Shown here in pieces: positions 26,855-36,153 of a stretch of 64,000 nucleotides of DNA. Each line of letters starts with the position of its first letter. Within the stretch, counting starts at the first letter, position 1. The translations under genes were made by a program, and so were the position numbers. Under the pieces are notes generated by a model. It had not been told where the DNA came from. It saw nothing but the letters and a program-made list of their open reading frames with translations, and did no database searches. This DNA is from Herbaspirillum hiltneri N3 (GTDB taxonomy: Bacteria; Pseudomonadota; Gammaproteobacteria; Burkholderiales; Burkholderiaceae_D), in assembly GCF_001267925.1 (NCBI RefSeq), contig NZ_CP011409.1, forward strand, positions 3,224,001 to 3,288,000. Direction: 5' to 3'.

Positions 26855-27829
26855 TCAGAAATATTTCTTGAGATCCATGCCGGTGTACAAGCCCGCGACA
26901 TCGTTGTAGCCGTTGAACATCAGCGTCTTGCGCTTGCGTGCGAAGAAGCCGTCTTCGCCGATACGGCGCTCGCTGGCCTGCGACCAGCGCGGATGATCGA
27001 CGTTGGGATTGACGTTGGAATAGAAGCCGTATTCCTGCGCGGCGTACATGTTCCAGGCGGTCTTCGGCTGATCCTTGACGAAGCGGATCCTGACGATGGA
27101 CTTGGCCGATTTGAAACCGTACTTCCACGGCACGATGACGCGCACCGGCGCGCCGTTCTGGTTCGGCAGCACTTCGCCGTACATGCCCATGGTCAGCAAG
27201 GTCAGCGGATGATTGGCCTCGTCCATACGCAGGCCTTCGGTATACGGCCATTGCAGGATGGGATCGGACAAGCCGGGCATCTGCTTCTTGTCAGCCAGCG
27301 TGACGAACTCGATGTATTTAGCGTTGCCGGTGGGCTCGGCCTTCTTGATCAGCGCCGACAGCGAATAGCCGATCCATGGAATCACCATCGACCAGCCTTC
27401 GACGCAGCGCAGGCGGTAGATGCGTTCTTCCAGCGGCGCCAGCTTCATGAGCGCGTCGAGATCGAGCGTGAACGGCTTCTTCACCTCACCTTCGATGCTG
27501 ACGGTCCAGGGAGCGGTCTTGAGCGTGCCGGCGGTGCGTGCAGGATCCGCCTTGTCGGTGCCGAATTCGTAATAATTGTTGTACGTCGTCGCATCCTGGT
27601 AGGCGGTCGGCTTGTCCATCACGGCATAGGCGCTGTTGAGCTTGGCCGGCAACTTGCGCGCCGTGGCCGACTGGGCAAATGCGCTGCCGGCGCCGAGCAG
27701 GCCGCTGCCGGCGATCGCACCCGCCGCCACCTTGCCCATGAAGGCGCGGCGCGAGGCGTAGACCTCTTGCGGCGTGATCTCCGAAGCGAGCGGAATATCG
27801 ATCTGGTCTGGACGGATTTTGATCAGCAT
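26855..27829 (-). CDS. msrP: MsrP: periplasmic molybdopterin methionine-sulfoxide reductase
   Basis: 324 residues. The twin-arginine signal ([29 protein letters not shown]) marks export in the folded state by Tat. The oxidoreductase Mo-pterin domain has the Mo-ligating Cys in [15 protein letters not shown]. It reduces oxidised methionines in periplasmic proteins with electrons from MsrQ. The start MLIKIRPDQ at 27829 follows AGGAAACC; a longer upstream reading would remove the usual short leader. It is the first gene of the msrPQ-msrA operon, divergent from the two-component system, with a box at 27955-27968 between them. Confidence 0.95.
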   Translation of the reverse strand: MLIKIRPDQIDIPLASEITPQEVYASRRAFMGKVAAGAIAGSGLLGAGSAFAQSATARKLPAKLNSAYAVMDKPTAYQDATTYNNYYEFGTDKADPARTAGTLKTAPWTVSIEGEVKKPFTLDLDALMKLAPLEERIYRLRCVEGWSMVIPWIGYSLSALIKKAEPTGNAKYIEFVTLADKKQMPGLSDPILQWPYTEGLRMDEANHPLTLLTMGMYGEVLPNQNGAPVRVIVPWKYGFKSAKSIVRIRFVKDQPKTAWNMYAAQEYGFYSNVNPNVDHPRWSQASERRIGEDGFFARKRKTLMFNGYNDVAGLYTGMDLKKYF

Positions 27830-27954
27830 GGCGGTTTCCTGAAATAATGGATGGATGCGGCTTATTGCCCGGAAGCATGAAAACGCATGGCGCGGGCGCT
27901 TCTTTTGCACCATCATCCTATGGCAGGGGCAGTGTCATCAAGATGGCAATTTGA

Positions 27955-27968
27955 TGACAAATTTGTCA
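27955..27968. promoter_or_regulatory. CusR/HprR-like box in the divergent msrP/regulator region
   Basis: Perfect TGACAAATTTGTCA, within GATGACAAATTTGTCATC (an 18-bp perfect palindrome). It is 126 bases from the msrP start and 85 bases before the regulator ATG, so it can serve both promoters. Confidence 0.82.
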
Positions 27969-28052
27969 TCGTGCGCCCGCCCCGAATTGCTAGAATGCAG
28001 CCACATCTGCCCTACAACCAGTCTGACAACCTCTGAACCCCACAAGCCCAGC

Positions 28053-28724
28053 ATGGCCATCCTTGTCATCGAAGACGATCCGAAAACCGGCGACTACCTC
28101 AAGAAGGGATTGCGCGAGTCCGGCTATACGGTCGATCTCGCACGCACCGGCACCGACGGCCTGCATATGGCGATGGAACAGAACTACGACCTGGTGGTGC
28201 TCGACGTCATGCTGCCCGGCACCGACGGCTGGCAGGTGATGAGCGCGCTGCGCGCCAAACGCGACCTGCCGGTGATTTTCCTGACGGCGCGCGACCATGT
28301 CGACGACCGCATCCGCGGGCTGCAACTGGGCGCCGACGACTACCTGGTCAAGCCGTTTTCATTCACCGAGCTGGTGTTGCGCATCCGCACGCTGCTGCGC
28401 CGCGGCGTCACGCGCGACGCCGAGGTGTACCAGGTCGCCGATCTGCAGCTCGATCACGTACGCCACAAGGTCACCCGGCAAGGCGTCAATATCGTGCTGA
28501 CCAACAAGGAATTCCTGCTGCTGCATCTGCTGATCAAACGCCAGGGCGAAGCCTTGTCGCGCTCGGTGATCGCCTCGCAGGTGTGGGACATGAATTTCGA
28601 CAGCGACACCAACGTCGTCGACGTTGCGGTCAAGCGCCTGCGCGCCAAGATAGACGCGCCGTTCGAAAAGAAACTGATCCACACCGTGCGCAGCATCGGC
28701 TACATGTTTTCCGAAACGCCATGA
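28053..28724 (+). CDS. OmpR-family response regulator, CusR/HprR-like
   Basis: 223 residues. The REC domain has Asp51 in [13 protein letters not shown] and conserved Lys in YLVKPFSF. The winged-helix DNA-binding domain includes [53 protein letters not shown], typical of the heavy-metal/HprR (YedW) branch. The start MAILVIEDD at 28053 is the family start. It is expected to bind the TGACAAATTTGTCA boxes and switch on msrPQ-msrA and the DUF305 unit. In E. coli HprSR controls msrPQ in response to hypochlorous acid or peroxide; the stimulus here is inferred only. Confidence 0.93.
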   Translation: MAILVIEDDPKTGDYLKKGLRESGYTVDLARTGTDGLHMAMEQNYDLVVLDVMLPGTDGWQVMSALRAKRDLPVIFLTARDHVDDRIRGLQLGADDYLVKPFSFTELVLRIRTLLRRGVTRDAEVYQVADLQLDHVRHKVTRQGVNIVLTNKEFLLLHLLIKRQGEALSRSVIASQVWDMNFDSDTNVVDVAVKRLRAKIDAPFEKKLIHTVRSIGYMFSETP

Positions 28725-28734
28725 AGGACGCAGC

Positions 28735-30144
28735 ATGAGGCCATGGCGCTCCTGGACACTGGCGTTCCGTGTCAGCGCGCTGTTTGCGCTGATCGCCTTC
28801 CTGGTGGTGACGGGGCTGGGCATGTATCTCTACAACTCCGCGCGCCAGTCGCTGGAAGTGCGCGCCGACTACACGCTGATCGGCCGCGTCGAACATTTCC
28901 GCAACCTGCTGCACGACCTCTACAACGTCGAGCAGATGGAGCAGCGTCCCGCCCTGTTCGAAAGCATGCTCGGCAACGAGCAGGATGTGCGCATCTTCCG
29001 CCGCCAGGGCGAGGCGCCGTTCATCAACATGAATCCCGACAAGCTGACGCCGCCGGAGATGACGCCGGTCGCCATCGGCATGCCGCTGGGCATCGCCTCG
29101 CTGCATGACGGCATGCGCGCCGACGGCGTGCGGGTGCGCTGGGTCTCCGCGCTGGCTGACGTCGGCAACCATAACGACACCGTCGAGATTGTCGCCGCCT
29201 ATGTCATGACGCAAGAGTCGCGCATGATGACGGTGTATCTATGGCGCGTGGTGGCCGCCGTGGCGCTGGCGGTGCTGCTGACGTCTGTGCTCGGTTTCGC
29301 CGTGCTGCGGCGCGACCTGAGGCCGCTTACGCGCATGAGCCGCCGCGCCGCCGAAATCACCCCGTCCAATCTCAGTACCCGGCTGCGGGAAGAAGATGCG
29401 CCGGCCGAATTGCGCCAGCTCGCCGGTGCGCTCAACGCCATGCTCGATCGCCTCGAAAACGGCTACGAACATCTGTCGCAATTTTCCGCCGACCTGGCGC
29501 ATGAGATCCGCACGCCGGTCAACATCCTGATGGGGCAGACGCAAGTGACGCTGGGTCAACGCCGCAGCGTAGAAGAGTATGAGCAACTGCTGGAATCGAA
29601 CCTGGAGGAATTGACGCGCCTGTCGCGCATCATCGAGAACATCCTGTTCCTGGCGCAGACCGACCATGCCGAACTGATGGTTGATCGCAGTGCGATTGAA
29701 TTGTCGGAAGAGCTGCAAAAGATCGCCGATTATTTCGAAGGCGTGGCAGCCGAACGCGACATGCAGTTCGAGGTCGATGTCGCACCGGGTCTGGCCTGCA
29801 GCGCCAACCTGGTGATGGGGCGGCGCGCGGTCAGCAACCTCGTGGTCAACGCGGTGCGCTACGGCGACGTCGGCACCGCCATCAGGATCGGCGCGCGACC
29901 GGTTGCCGGTGGTGTCGCCATTGACGTCGCCAACCGCGGCGCGCCGATGACGCGGCAACAAATGGAACGCATGTTCGACCGCTTCTATCGCGGCGACAAG
30001 TCACGCAGTGAATTCACCGAATCCAACGGGCTCGGCCTGGCGATCGTCAAGGCCATCATGACCGTGCATGGCGGCACAGCCGCCGTGGCTTGCTCCGCCG
30101 ACGGCTGGATCGCCTTCAGCCTGTTCTTCCCCACGCGGGGGTGA
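28735..30144 (+). CDS. Sensor histidine kinase, CusS/HprS-like
   Basis: 469 residues. Transmembrane helices lie at about 13-33 and 163-187 and enclose a periplasmic sensor of about 130 residues. HAMP follows, then HisKA with phospho-His in FSADLAHEIRTPVNILMGQ (near residue 256) and HATPase with the N-box NLVVNAVRYG and G-box NGLGLAIVKAIM. It starts 10 bases after the regulator stop. The heavy-metal-sensor-kinase layout matches CusS/HprS; the sensor domain alone does not reveal copper or oxidant specificity. Confidence 0.93.
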   Translation: MRPWRSWTLAFRVSALFALIAFLVVTGLGMYLYNSARQSLEVRADYTLIGRVEHFRNLLHDLYNVEQMEQRPALFESMLGNEQDVRIFRRQGEAPFINMNPDKLTPPEMTPVAIGMPLGIASLHDGMRADGVRVRWVSALADVGNHNDTVEIVAAYVMTQESRMMTVYLWRVVAAVALAVLLTSVLGFAVLRRDLRPLTRMSRRAAEITPSNLSTRLREEDAPAELRQLAGALNAMLDRLENGYEHLSQFSADLAHEIRTPVNILMGQTQVTLGQRRSVEEYEQLLESNLEELTRLSRIIENILFLAQTDHAELMVDRSAIELSEELQKIADYFEGVAAERDMQFEVDVAPGLACSANLVMGRRAVSNLVVNAVRYGDVGTAIRIGARPVAGGVAIDVANRGAPMTRQQMERMFDRFYRGDKSRSEFTESNGLGLAIVKAIMTVHGGTAAVACSADGWIAFSLFFPTRG

Positions 30145-30161
30145 GAGACACCTCGGGCCGA

Positions 30162-31862
30162 TCAGCCGGCGGCTTGCTTCAGCGCCGACAGCTCCGCGCG
30201 AACGCGCACCATCACCGCATCCCAATTGCCTGCCGTGGTCTGCCGGAACAGGCGCGCCGAGGCATACCAGGGACTGTCGTCGCGCTCCAGCAACCAGCGC
30301 CAGTCGGCGGCGTACGACAACAATATCCACACCGGTACACCAAGCGCGCCGGCCAGATGCACGGCGGCGGTATCGACGCCGATCACCAGATCCAGGTTGG
30401 CGATCAGCGCGGCGGTGTCATCGAAGTCCTGCAATTCACGGCCCGGCCATTGCAGCGCCGGCGCGGTCTCCAGCCAGTCGGCATCGCGCCGGCGCAGTTC
30501 CGGTTGCAGCAGGAAGAATTCAGCATTGGCCATATCCAGCAACGGCGCAAACGCCTGCAAGGGAATCGAGCGGCGGCGGTCGTTGTGATTGCCGGCATTG
30601 CCCGAGCAAACTATGCCGACGCGCAGCGGCCGGCCGCCTTCCCTGCCCTGCTCAAGCAATTGCGCCCAACGCTGCTGCGCGTGCGCTCCCGCGCGCAGAT
30701 ACGCTTGCGGCGACGGGATCGTATCCGGACGCGTGCCGAACATCAGCGGCAGGCTCATCAACGGCAGCTGGTAATCGGCTGCCGGCAAGGCTTCACCGAT
30801 GGCTTTCACGATGATGCGTGTGGGCTCGCCGGAGTCCGGGTCGGTCTCCAGCGCTTGCAACAGCGTTTTCAGCGCGGCGTGCACTTCGAGCACGACGTTT
30901 GCGCCGGATGCCGCGACCTGTTGCGCGTAACGCGAAAATTGAATCGTGTCCCCCAGGCCCTGCTCCGCCCACAGCAACACGGTCTTGCCGGCGGCGGCAT
31001 GCGCACCGGGCCAGCGTGCAACGTCGCCATGCCGCTGCGGATCGGCGAGTTCGCCCTGCCAGCGCGCCTCGTACAAGGGCCACGCCTCGTCGAAACGTCC
31101 CAGCGCCAGCAAGGTCAGCGCCAGGTTGACACTGGCGTCGGCATAACCGGCGCGCAGGCTCAGGGCCTTCCGGGCGGCGGCGATCGATTCCTCATAGCGA
31201 CGCAGGCGTCCCAGAGATGCGGCGCGGCACACCCAGCCATCACCGAAGTCCGGCTCCTGCGCCAGCACCTGGTCGACGCTGGCCAGCGCCTCTTCGTTGA
31301 GATGAAGTTCGTGTTGCAGCAACGCCAGATCGAAGCGATACACAGTCTGTGCGGGCGCCAGCGCAACCGCCTTCTGCATGCTCTGCAAGGCCTCGCCCGG
31401 CCGTTGCAAACGTCCCAGCGAGATGGCGTGGAGGTGCCAGGCGTCGGCGTTCTGCGGGGCCAGTCGGAAGAGATGTTCAAGCGTTTGCAGCGCTTCTTCG
31501 TGACGGTTGAACTGCTGCAGCAGCAAGGCTGCGGCGTGGAAGATGTCGGCATGCTGCACCCCGGCGGCGATCAGTTGCAGATAAAGGCTGAGCGCCTCCT
31601 GGTGCAGACCGGCTTCGTACAGCACGCGGCCGAGCTTGTAACTCACCGCGAGTTCGCCGGGCGTCAACGCCAATGCGCGGCGGTACAGCCCGATCGCCTG
31701 CGCGTGCAGCTGTAGTCCCGCGGCTACGGCGCCGGCCAAGTGCAGCAAATTGAAATCGGCGTCGACCTGCTGCGCCAGCGGCTGCAGGATGGCGTGGGCA
31801 GCCTCCAGCTGGCCGTGCTGGAAAAACAGGTAAGCCTGGGCGATGGCGTCGTTATTGTTCAT
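30162..31862 (-). CDS. TPR protein with glycosyltransferase-9-like domain
   Basis: 566 residues. About eight to nine tetratricopeptide repeats cover residues 1-270 (for example AWHLHAISLGRLQRPGEALQSMQKAVALAP). The C-terminal half has a GT-B pattern: KTVLLWAEQGLGDTIQFSRYAQQVA, LRVGIVCSGNAGNHNDRRRSIPL, and DLVIGVDTAAVHLAGALGVPVWILLSYAADWRWLLERDDSPWYASARLFRQ. This resembles ADP-heptose/GT9 folds fused to TPRs, sometimes called O-GlcNAc-transferase-like. Donor and acceptor are unknown. The start at 31862 (MNNNDAIAQAY) precedes the first TPR. Confidence 0.87.
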   Translation of the reverse strand: MNNNDAIAQAYLFFQHGQLEAAHAILQPLAQQVDADFNLLHLAGAVAAGLQLHAQAIGLYRRALALTPGELAVSYKLGRVLYEAGLHQEALSLYLQLIAAGVQHADIFHAAALLLQQFNRHEEALQTLEHLFRLAPQNADAWHLHAISLGRLQRPGEALQSMQKAVALAPAQTVYRFDLALLQHELHLNEEALASVDQVLAQEPDFGDGWVCRAASLGRLRRYEESIAAARKALSLRAGYADASVNLALTLLALGRFDEAWPLYEARWQGELADPQRHGDVARWPGAHAAAGKTVLLWAEQGLGDTIQFSRYAQQVAASGANVVLEVHAALKTLLQALETDPDSGEPTRIIVKAIGEALPAADYQLPLMSLPLMFGTRPDTIPSPQAYLRAGAHAQQRWAQLLEQGREGGRPLRVGIVCSGNAGNHNDRRRSIPLQAFAPLLDMANAEFFLLQPELRRRDADWLETAPALQWPGRELQDFDDTAALIANLDLVIGVDTAAVHLAGALGVPVWILLSYAADWRWLLERDDSPWYASARLFRQTTAGNWDAVMVRVRAELSALKQAAG

Positions 31863-31902
31863 GGCCGCGATGTTAACACGCGACGGCATGCCAATGCCCC
31901 GG

Positions 31903-32715
31903 CTAGGCGTTGAAGTAACGCCCGGGAGATTCGCCGAAACAGCGTCGGAACATGGCGATGAAATTGCTCGGCGAGGCATAGCCCAGCGCATCCGCGACAG
32001 CGGCCACCTGTTCGCCGCGCGCCAGCCGTTCCAGCGCATGCGTGAGCAATGCCTGCTGGCGCCATTGGGCAAAGCTGCAGCCGACCTCGAGACGAAACAG
32101 CCGGCTCATCGTGCGCGGCGACAGACCGGCCCATTCGGCCCATTGCTCGAGCGTGCGATTGTCGGCCGGCTCCTGCATGATGGCCGAGACGATCCGCAGC
32201 AAACGGCGATCCGTCGGCAACGGCAGATGCAGCGGCTCGTGCGGCGCTTGCCGCACCTCGTCGAGCAGCACGTTCATCACGCGCCGTTGCGCCGGCGACA
32301 ATTCGTCCTGCATGCTCCACGTCACCGCGCGCCGCACCAGCGCACGCATCAGGTCGGAGACGCCGATCACGCAGGGCTTGTCGGGCAGGCCGCGGCAGGC
32401 CTCGGGTGAGATCAGGATGCTCCAGCCGCTCATGACGCCCATGATGTCGGCCTGATGCAACTCTCTCGGCGGAATCCAGCCGGCGCGCTGCGGCGGCAAC
32501 AGCCACGACCCGTGTTTGGTGCGGGCATGCACCAGTCCGCTTTCTATGCAAAAAAGCTGGCCGCGCAGATGGGTATGCCAGTCGTATTCGCGCGTGCCGA
32601 TCTTGAGCCGCTGGAAATCGTCGGCGCGCAGGTCATCACCCCAGATCGCGATCAGCGGTGGTCCGTCGGCGCGGTCGCTGACGTCGGCGAATTGCGCATA
32701 GAGTTCTTTTGTCAT
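31903..32715 (-). CDS. AraC-family regulator, NimR/RipA-like
   Basis: 270 residues. A cupin-like sensor (about 40-110, EYDWHTHLRGQLFCIESGLVHARTKHGSWLLPPQRAGWIPP) is followed by the two AraC helix-turn-helix motifs (TLEQWAEWAGLSPRTMSRLFRLEVGCSFAQWRQQ and VAAVADALGYASPSNFIAMFRRCFGESPGRYF). It is divergent from an FAD monooxygenase gene, which it probably controls. The effector is unknown. Confidence 0.92.
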   Translation of the reverse strand: MTKELYAQFADVSDRADGPPLIAIWGDDLRADDFQRLKIGTREYDWHTHLRGQLFCIESGLVHARTKHGSWLLPPQRAGWIPPRELHQADIMGVMSGWSILISPEACRGLPDKPCVIGVSDLMRALVRRAVTWSMQDELSPAQRRVMNVLLDEVRQAPHEPLHLPLPTDRRLLRIVSAIMQEPADNRTLEQWAEWAGLSPRTMSRLFRLEVGCSFAQWRQQALLTHALERLARGEQVAAVADALGYASPSNFIAMFRRCFGESPGRYFNA

Positions 32716-32849
32716 GGCCGGATTTCAGTATATTCTGTCCAAACAACGTTATCACGCTTTCCCGCTTTTGTTCAATACTGGGCTTCACGACAGGGCTGCA
32801 ACGCAATCCCGCCGCCTTTCCATGTGTATTCCCAGAGCGAAAGAACAAC

Positions 32850-34088
32850 GTGAAACCATCCACCACTCCACCTCTGCACGTAATCGTCATCGGCGCCGGC
32901 CTGGGCGGCCTGTGCCTGGCCCAAGGCCTCAAAAAGCATAGCATCGCGGTCACCGTCTACGAAAAGGACGCGTCGCCGTTCAGCCGCACCCAGGGTTATC
33001 GCATCCGCATCGACCAGGGCGGCCGCGACGCCCTGCAAGCCTGCCTGCCGCCGGCCCGCTACCAGCTGTTCGACGCCACTTGCGCACGGGCCGCAACAAG
33101 CGTCGACACCATCAATGGACAACTGGAGCCGCTGGCCGGAAAGTGGGTCAGCAGTTGGCGCAAGGGCGCTGCGGACGGCGCGCCGGATAGCCTTGCCGAT
33201 CGCCAGACCATGCGCCGGGTGTTGCTGCAGGACCTGCGACGCGAAGTGCATTTCGGCGCGCAATTCCTGCAATACGAAGAGATGCCGGATGGCCGGGTGA
33301 CTGCGCATTTCGTCAACGGCCGCAGTGCCGTGGGCGACGTCCTGGTGGCTGCCGACGGGGTCCACTCGGCGGTGGCGGCACAGCGCTTCCCGGCAATGCG
33401 GCCGCAGGACACCGGCGACGTCTGCCTGTACGGCAAGACGCCGCTGACAGCGACCTTGCGCGCAACGCTGGCGCACCGGCTGCAAGCCGGCACCAGCGTC
33501 ATTTTCGAAAAGGGACTGGCGGGCGTGATCGACGTCATGCGCTTCGAGGCGAACGGCAGTGGCGGCGGTTTCGACGCCGACCTGCCGCAGCCGGATGACT
33601 ATCTGTACTGGGCGCTGGTCGGTGCGCGCGAACGCTTCGGCTTGTCGCGCGATCCGGATGCGGTGCTGCGCTTCAGTGCGGCCGAACTGACGCAAATCAT
33701 CGGCACCGTCACCGCCGACTGGTCGCCGGCGCTGAAGCTGGTGTACGAATCCTGCGATCCGGCCGCCCGCACGCTGGTGCCGATCCGCACCGCGAGCGTG
33801 CCGCGCCTGTGGAAGGCGTCGCGGGTGACCGCGCTGGGCGACGCCATTCACGCCATGAGCCCGGCCGGCGGCTTGGGCGCCAACTCCGCACTTGCCGACG
33901 CCGCTCTGCTCACGCGCGTGCTGGTCGAAGCGCAAGAAGCCAGCGGCATGGCCACGGCCGACACCATCACCCCCGCTGTCGACCTGTATGAAAGCCTGAT
34001 GTGTGCGCGCAGTTTTGCCGCGCTGGCGTCTTCGCAGCGTGGCAATCGCCAGCTGCTGGGGCGCGACGCGAGCACGCTGACCGGCTGA
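32850..34088 (+). CDS. FAD-dependent monooxygenase (PHBH fold)
   Basis: 412 residues from GTG 32850. The N-terminal dinucleotide-binding motif is VIVIGAGLGGLCLAQGLKKHSIAVTVYEKD. A DG motif (VLVAADGVHSAVAAQRFP, near 170) and the FAD GD motif (VTALGDAIHAMSPAGGLGANSALADAALL, near 330) are present. This is class A flavoprotein monooxygenase architecture acting on an unidentified aromatic or polyketide-like substrate. The GTG start places the Rossmann motif normally; an upstream ATG at 32709 would add 47 residues without similarity. It is divergent from the AraC gene. Confidence 0.9.
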   Translation: MKPSTTPPLHVIVIGAGLGGLCLAQGLKKHSIAVTVYEKDASPFSRTQGYRIRIDQGGRDALQACLPPARYQLFDATCARAATSVDTINGQLEPLAGKWVSSWRKGAADGAPDSLADRQTMRRVLLQDLRREVHFGAQFLQYEEMPDGRVTAHFVNGRSAVGDVLVAADGVHSAVAAQRFPAMRPQDTGDVCLYGKTPLTATLRATLAHRLQAGTSVIFEKGLAGVIDVMRFEANGSGGGFDADLPQPDDYLYWALVGARERFGLSRDPDAVLRFSAAELTQIIGTVTADWSPALKLVYESCDPAARTLVPIRTASVPRLWKASRVTALGDAIHAMSPAGGLGANSALADAALLTRVLVEAQEASGMATADTITPAVDLYESLMCARSFAALASSQRGNRQLLGRDASTLTG

Positions 34089-34112
34089 CGCCGCCAGGAA
34101 ACTGCGCCCGGT

Positions 34113-35015
34113 TCAGGTCTCCGGGTGCAATGGGGCGCGCGAGCCATACCGGTTGGCGTAGACCCAGGTGAATTCCGCGCCAAGCAGGAATATCTGCGCC
34201 GAATAATAGATCCACGCCAGCAGCAAGGCGAACGACCCGGCCGCGCCGAATCCCGAGGTCATGCCGGCGCGGCCCAGGTACAGGCCGATCAGGTACTTGC
34301 CGATGATGAACAGTATGGTTGTCGCCACCGCGCCGGCGCGTACGTCGTGCCAGGCCAGCCGCACGCTTGGCAGGTATTTGTAGATCACCGAGAACAAGCC
34401 CGTAAACACCGCGAACGAAATCGCGAAGTTCAGCGCCTGCAACAGGATTTCCCAACCGGTGAACCAGCTGCCCCACCATTTCCCCAGCGCCGCCAGTCCC
34501 GCGCTGGCCACCAGCGAAATGATCAGCATGAAGCCGAGGCCGAGTATCAGTCCGAACGACAGCAGCCGCTTGCGGATCAGCAGCCAGATGCCGCTGTCGC
34601 GCGGCGCCGCCGGAATGTGCCAGATGCGGTCAAGTGCGCTCTGCAACTCGGCGAACACGGCGGTGGCCCCGATCACCAGCGTGACAATGCCGAGGCCGGC
34701 GGCGATGATGCCGTCGCGCGGTTCACTCACCGATTTCAGCAAGCCCTGCACCGCCATCGCTCCCTCCACACCGACCACGCCCTGGATCTGCCCGACGATT
34801 TCGCCTTGTGCTGCGTCGTGGCCGAACACCATCCCCGCCACTGCAATCGCGATTACCAGCATCGGCGCCAGCGAAAAGATCGTGTAGTAGGCAATTGCGG
34901 CTCCCATGCTCGGCGCGAAGTCGTCCAGCCAGGCCGTCACTGCGCCTTTGCTGAGCTGCCAGGCTTGTTGCAGACGGGTCTCATCGGGAAGCTTGCGAAT
35001 GAAGGTGTGGGACAT
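34113..35015 (-). CDS. YihY/BrkB-family inner membrane protein
   Basis: 300 residues with about six transmembrane helices and the family landmarks MGAAIAYYTIFSLAPMLVIAIAV, IGATAVFAELQSALDRIWHIP, GFMLIISLVASAGLAAL and GAAGSFALLLAWIYYSAQIFLLGAEFTWVYA. Older annotation calls this family ribonuclease BN, which is wrong. It is thought to be a transporter-like or envelope protein. I chose the start MSHTFIRKLPD at 35015; the frame continues upstream without similarity. Confidence 0.93.
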   Translation of the reverse strand: MSHTFIRKLPDETRLQQAWQLSKGAVTAWLDDFAPSMGAAIAYYTIFSLAPMLVIAIAVAGMVFGHDAAQGEIVGQIQGVVGVEGAMAVQGLLKSVSEPRDGIIAAGLGIVTLVIGATAVFAELQSALDRIWHIPAAPRDSGIWLLIRKRLLSFGLILGLGFMLIISLVASAGLAALGKWWGSWFTGWEILLQALNFAISFAVFTGLFSVIYKYLPSVRLAWHDVRAGAVATTILFIIGKYLIGLYLGRAGMTSGFGAAGSFALLLAWIYYSAQIFLLGAEFTWVYANRYGSRAPLHPET

Positions 35016-35176
35016 GGCTTGGTTCCGGGCAAATAAGGAGTCGGATCGCGGCGATGCCGGTTGATTCCCGGAAAAGGGTCTTTTCGCCGTTTTCGCGGCT
35101 GCCGATGGTTTTTCCGGTCCGGCAGCGTCGTTATGCGGCAACGCAGCGATTGTTCATATTCCTGAAATGCCGTATA

Positions 35177-35194
35177 TTTCAGTAATTACTGAAA
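35177..35194 (+). promoter_or_regulatory. Operator palindrome before the gbsR-cyd operon
   Basis: TTTCAGTAATTACTGAAA, a perfect 18-bp palindrome, 42 bases before the GbsR start. A looser TGAAAT/ATTTCA pair (35163-35180) overlaps it. It is a likely site for GbsR-type autoregulation. Confidence 0.7.
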
Positions 35195-35235
35195 ATTCAA
35201 AACAATCCACAATGCCGAACTCCCAGGAATTCTCC

Positions 35236-35865
35236 ATGGAACCCAACACCCTCAGCCCCCTGATGCAGCGTTTCATCCTCCATTTCGGCGAAATGGGCAG
35301 CCGCTGGGGCATCAACCGCACCGTGGGCCAGATCTACGCCCTGCTGTACGTGCAGGCGCGCCCGCTTAACGCCGATGAAATCGCCGATTACCTGAGTTTT
35401 TCCCGCTCCAACGTCAGCATGGGACTCAAGGAGCTGCAGTCGTGGCGGCTGGTCAAGTTGCTGCACCAGCCCGGCGACCGCCGTGAATATTTCGAACCGC
35501 CGAAAGACATCTGGGACATTTTCAAGGCCTTGCTGGAAGAACGCCGCCGCCGCGAGATCGAACCGACACTGTCGATGCTGCGCGACGCCCTGCTCGAAAC
35601 GCCGGCCAGCGCCGACGACAAGCACGCGCAAAAACGCATGCGCGAAATGTATGACCTGATCGAGCTGTCCAGTTCCTGGTTCGACGACGTGCAGCGGCTG
35701 TCGCCGGAAACCTTGTCCTCGCTCATGAAGATGGGCTCGAAGATCAAGAAGCTGCTCGACGTGAAGGACAAGTTCCGCTTCGGCGGCGAGAAGGCCGACA
35801 AGAACGACAAGGCCGACAAGGAAGAGAAGGCGGCGGCTGCCTCTGCCGCCAAGGCGAAGGAGTGA
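35236..35865 (+). CDS. GbsR/MarR-family regulator of the cyd operon
   Basis: 209 residues. The winged helix of GbsR type (about 10-100) reads FILHFGEMGSRWGINRTVGQIYALLYVQARPLNADEIADYLSFSRSNVSMGLKELQSWRLV. The tail is Lys/Asp/Ala-rich and low in complexity (EKADKNDKADKEEKAAAASAAKAKE). ATG 35236 is preceded by AGGAA at 6-base spacing; ATGs at 35167 and 35212 are less well placed. cydP follows 3 bases after its stop, so the regulator heads the cytochrome bd operon. Confidence 0.9.
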   Translation: MEPNTLSPLMQRFILHFGEMGSRWGINRTVGQIYALLYVQARPLNADEIADYLSFSRSNVSMGLKELQSWRLVKLLHQPGDRREYFEPPKDIWDIFKALLEERRRREIEPTLSMLRDALLETPASADDKHAQKRMREMYDLIELSSSWFDDVQRLSPETLSSLMKMGSKIKKLLDVKDKFRFGGEKADKNDKADKEEKAAAASAAKAKE

Positions 35866-35868
35866 TCC

Positions 35869-36153
35869 ATGTCCAGACCTTCATGGTTGCTGCGCACGCA
35901 TAGCCTCTGGCACCTGCCGCGCCTGACCAAACTTCCGCTCGGCGCCGAGATCGCCTTGATCCTGGTGGTCAAGATCGCGCTCCTGACGCTGCTGGCGAAA
36001 ACCTTTTTCTCCGAACCGCAGGCCAGGAAGATGCGCATGCCCACCGCCCAGGTGGAACAGCATCTGCTGGCGCCGGCACCTGAATCCGTTTCCACACCTG
36101 CCGTCCCCACCGTCTCCACTTCCACCACCGAGGTCCCCCATGCTTCCCATTGA
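35869..36153 (+). CDS. cydP: CydP: small cytochrome-bd-associated membrane protein
   Basis: 94 residues. The opening MSRPSW...RLTKLPLGAEIALILVVKIALLTLLAKTFFSEP carries one membrane helix (about 26-47) and matches CydP, a small subunit described beside betaproteobacterial cydA. The extended Pro/Ser/Thr-rich C-terminus (about 60-94) is longer than usual, and its last 14 bases overlap cydA. It is translated within the gbsR-cydP-cydA string. Confidence 0.82.
   Translation: MSRPSWLLRTHSLWHLPRLTKLPLGAEIALILVVKIALLTLLAKTFFSEPQARKMRMPTAQVEQHLLAPAPESVSTPAVPTVSTSTTEVPHASH

Noticed and set aside
32709..34088. Upstream ATG 32709 as start of the FAD monooxygenase
   Set aside because: It would add a Cys/Phe-rich segment running through the divergent promoter region; GTG 32850 places the Rossmann motif at the usual position.
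34113..35015. Ribonuclease BN
   Set aside because: The old name for YihY-family proteins; true RNase BN is an unrelated metallo-hydrolase, and this protein is a polytopic membrane protein.
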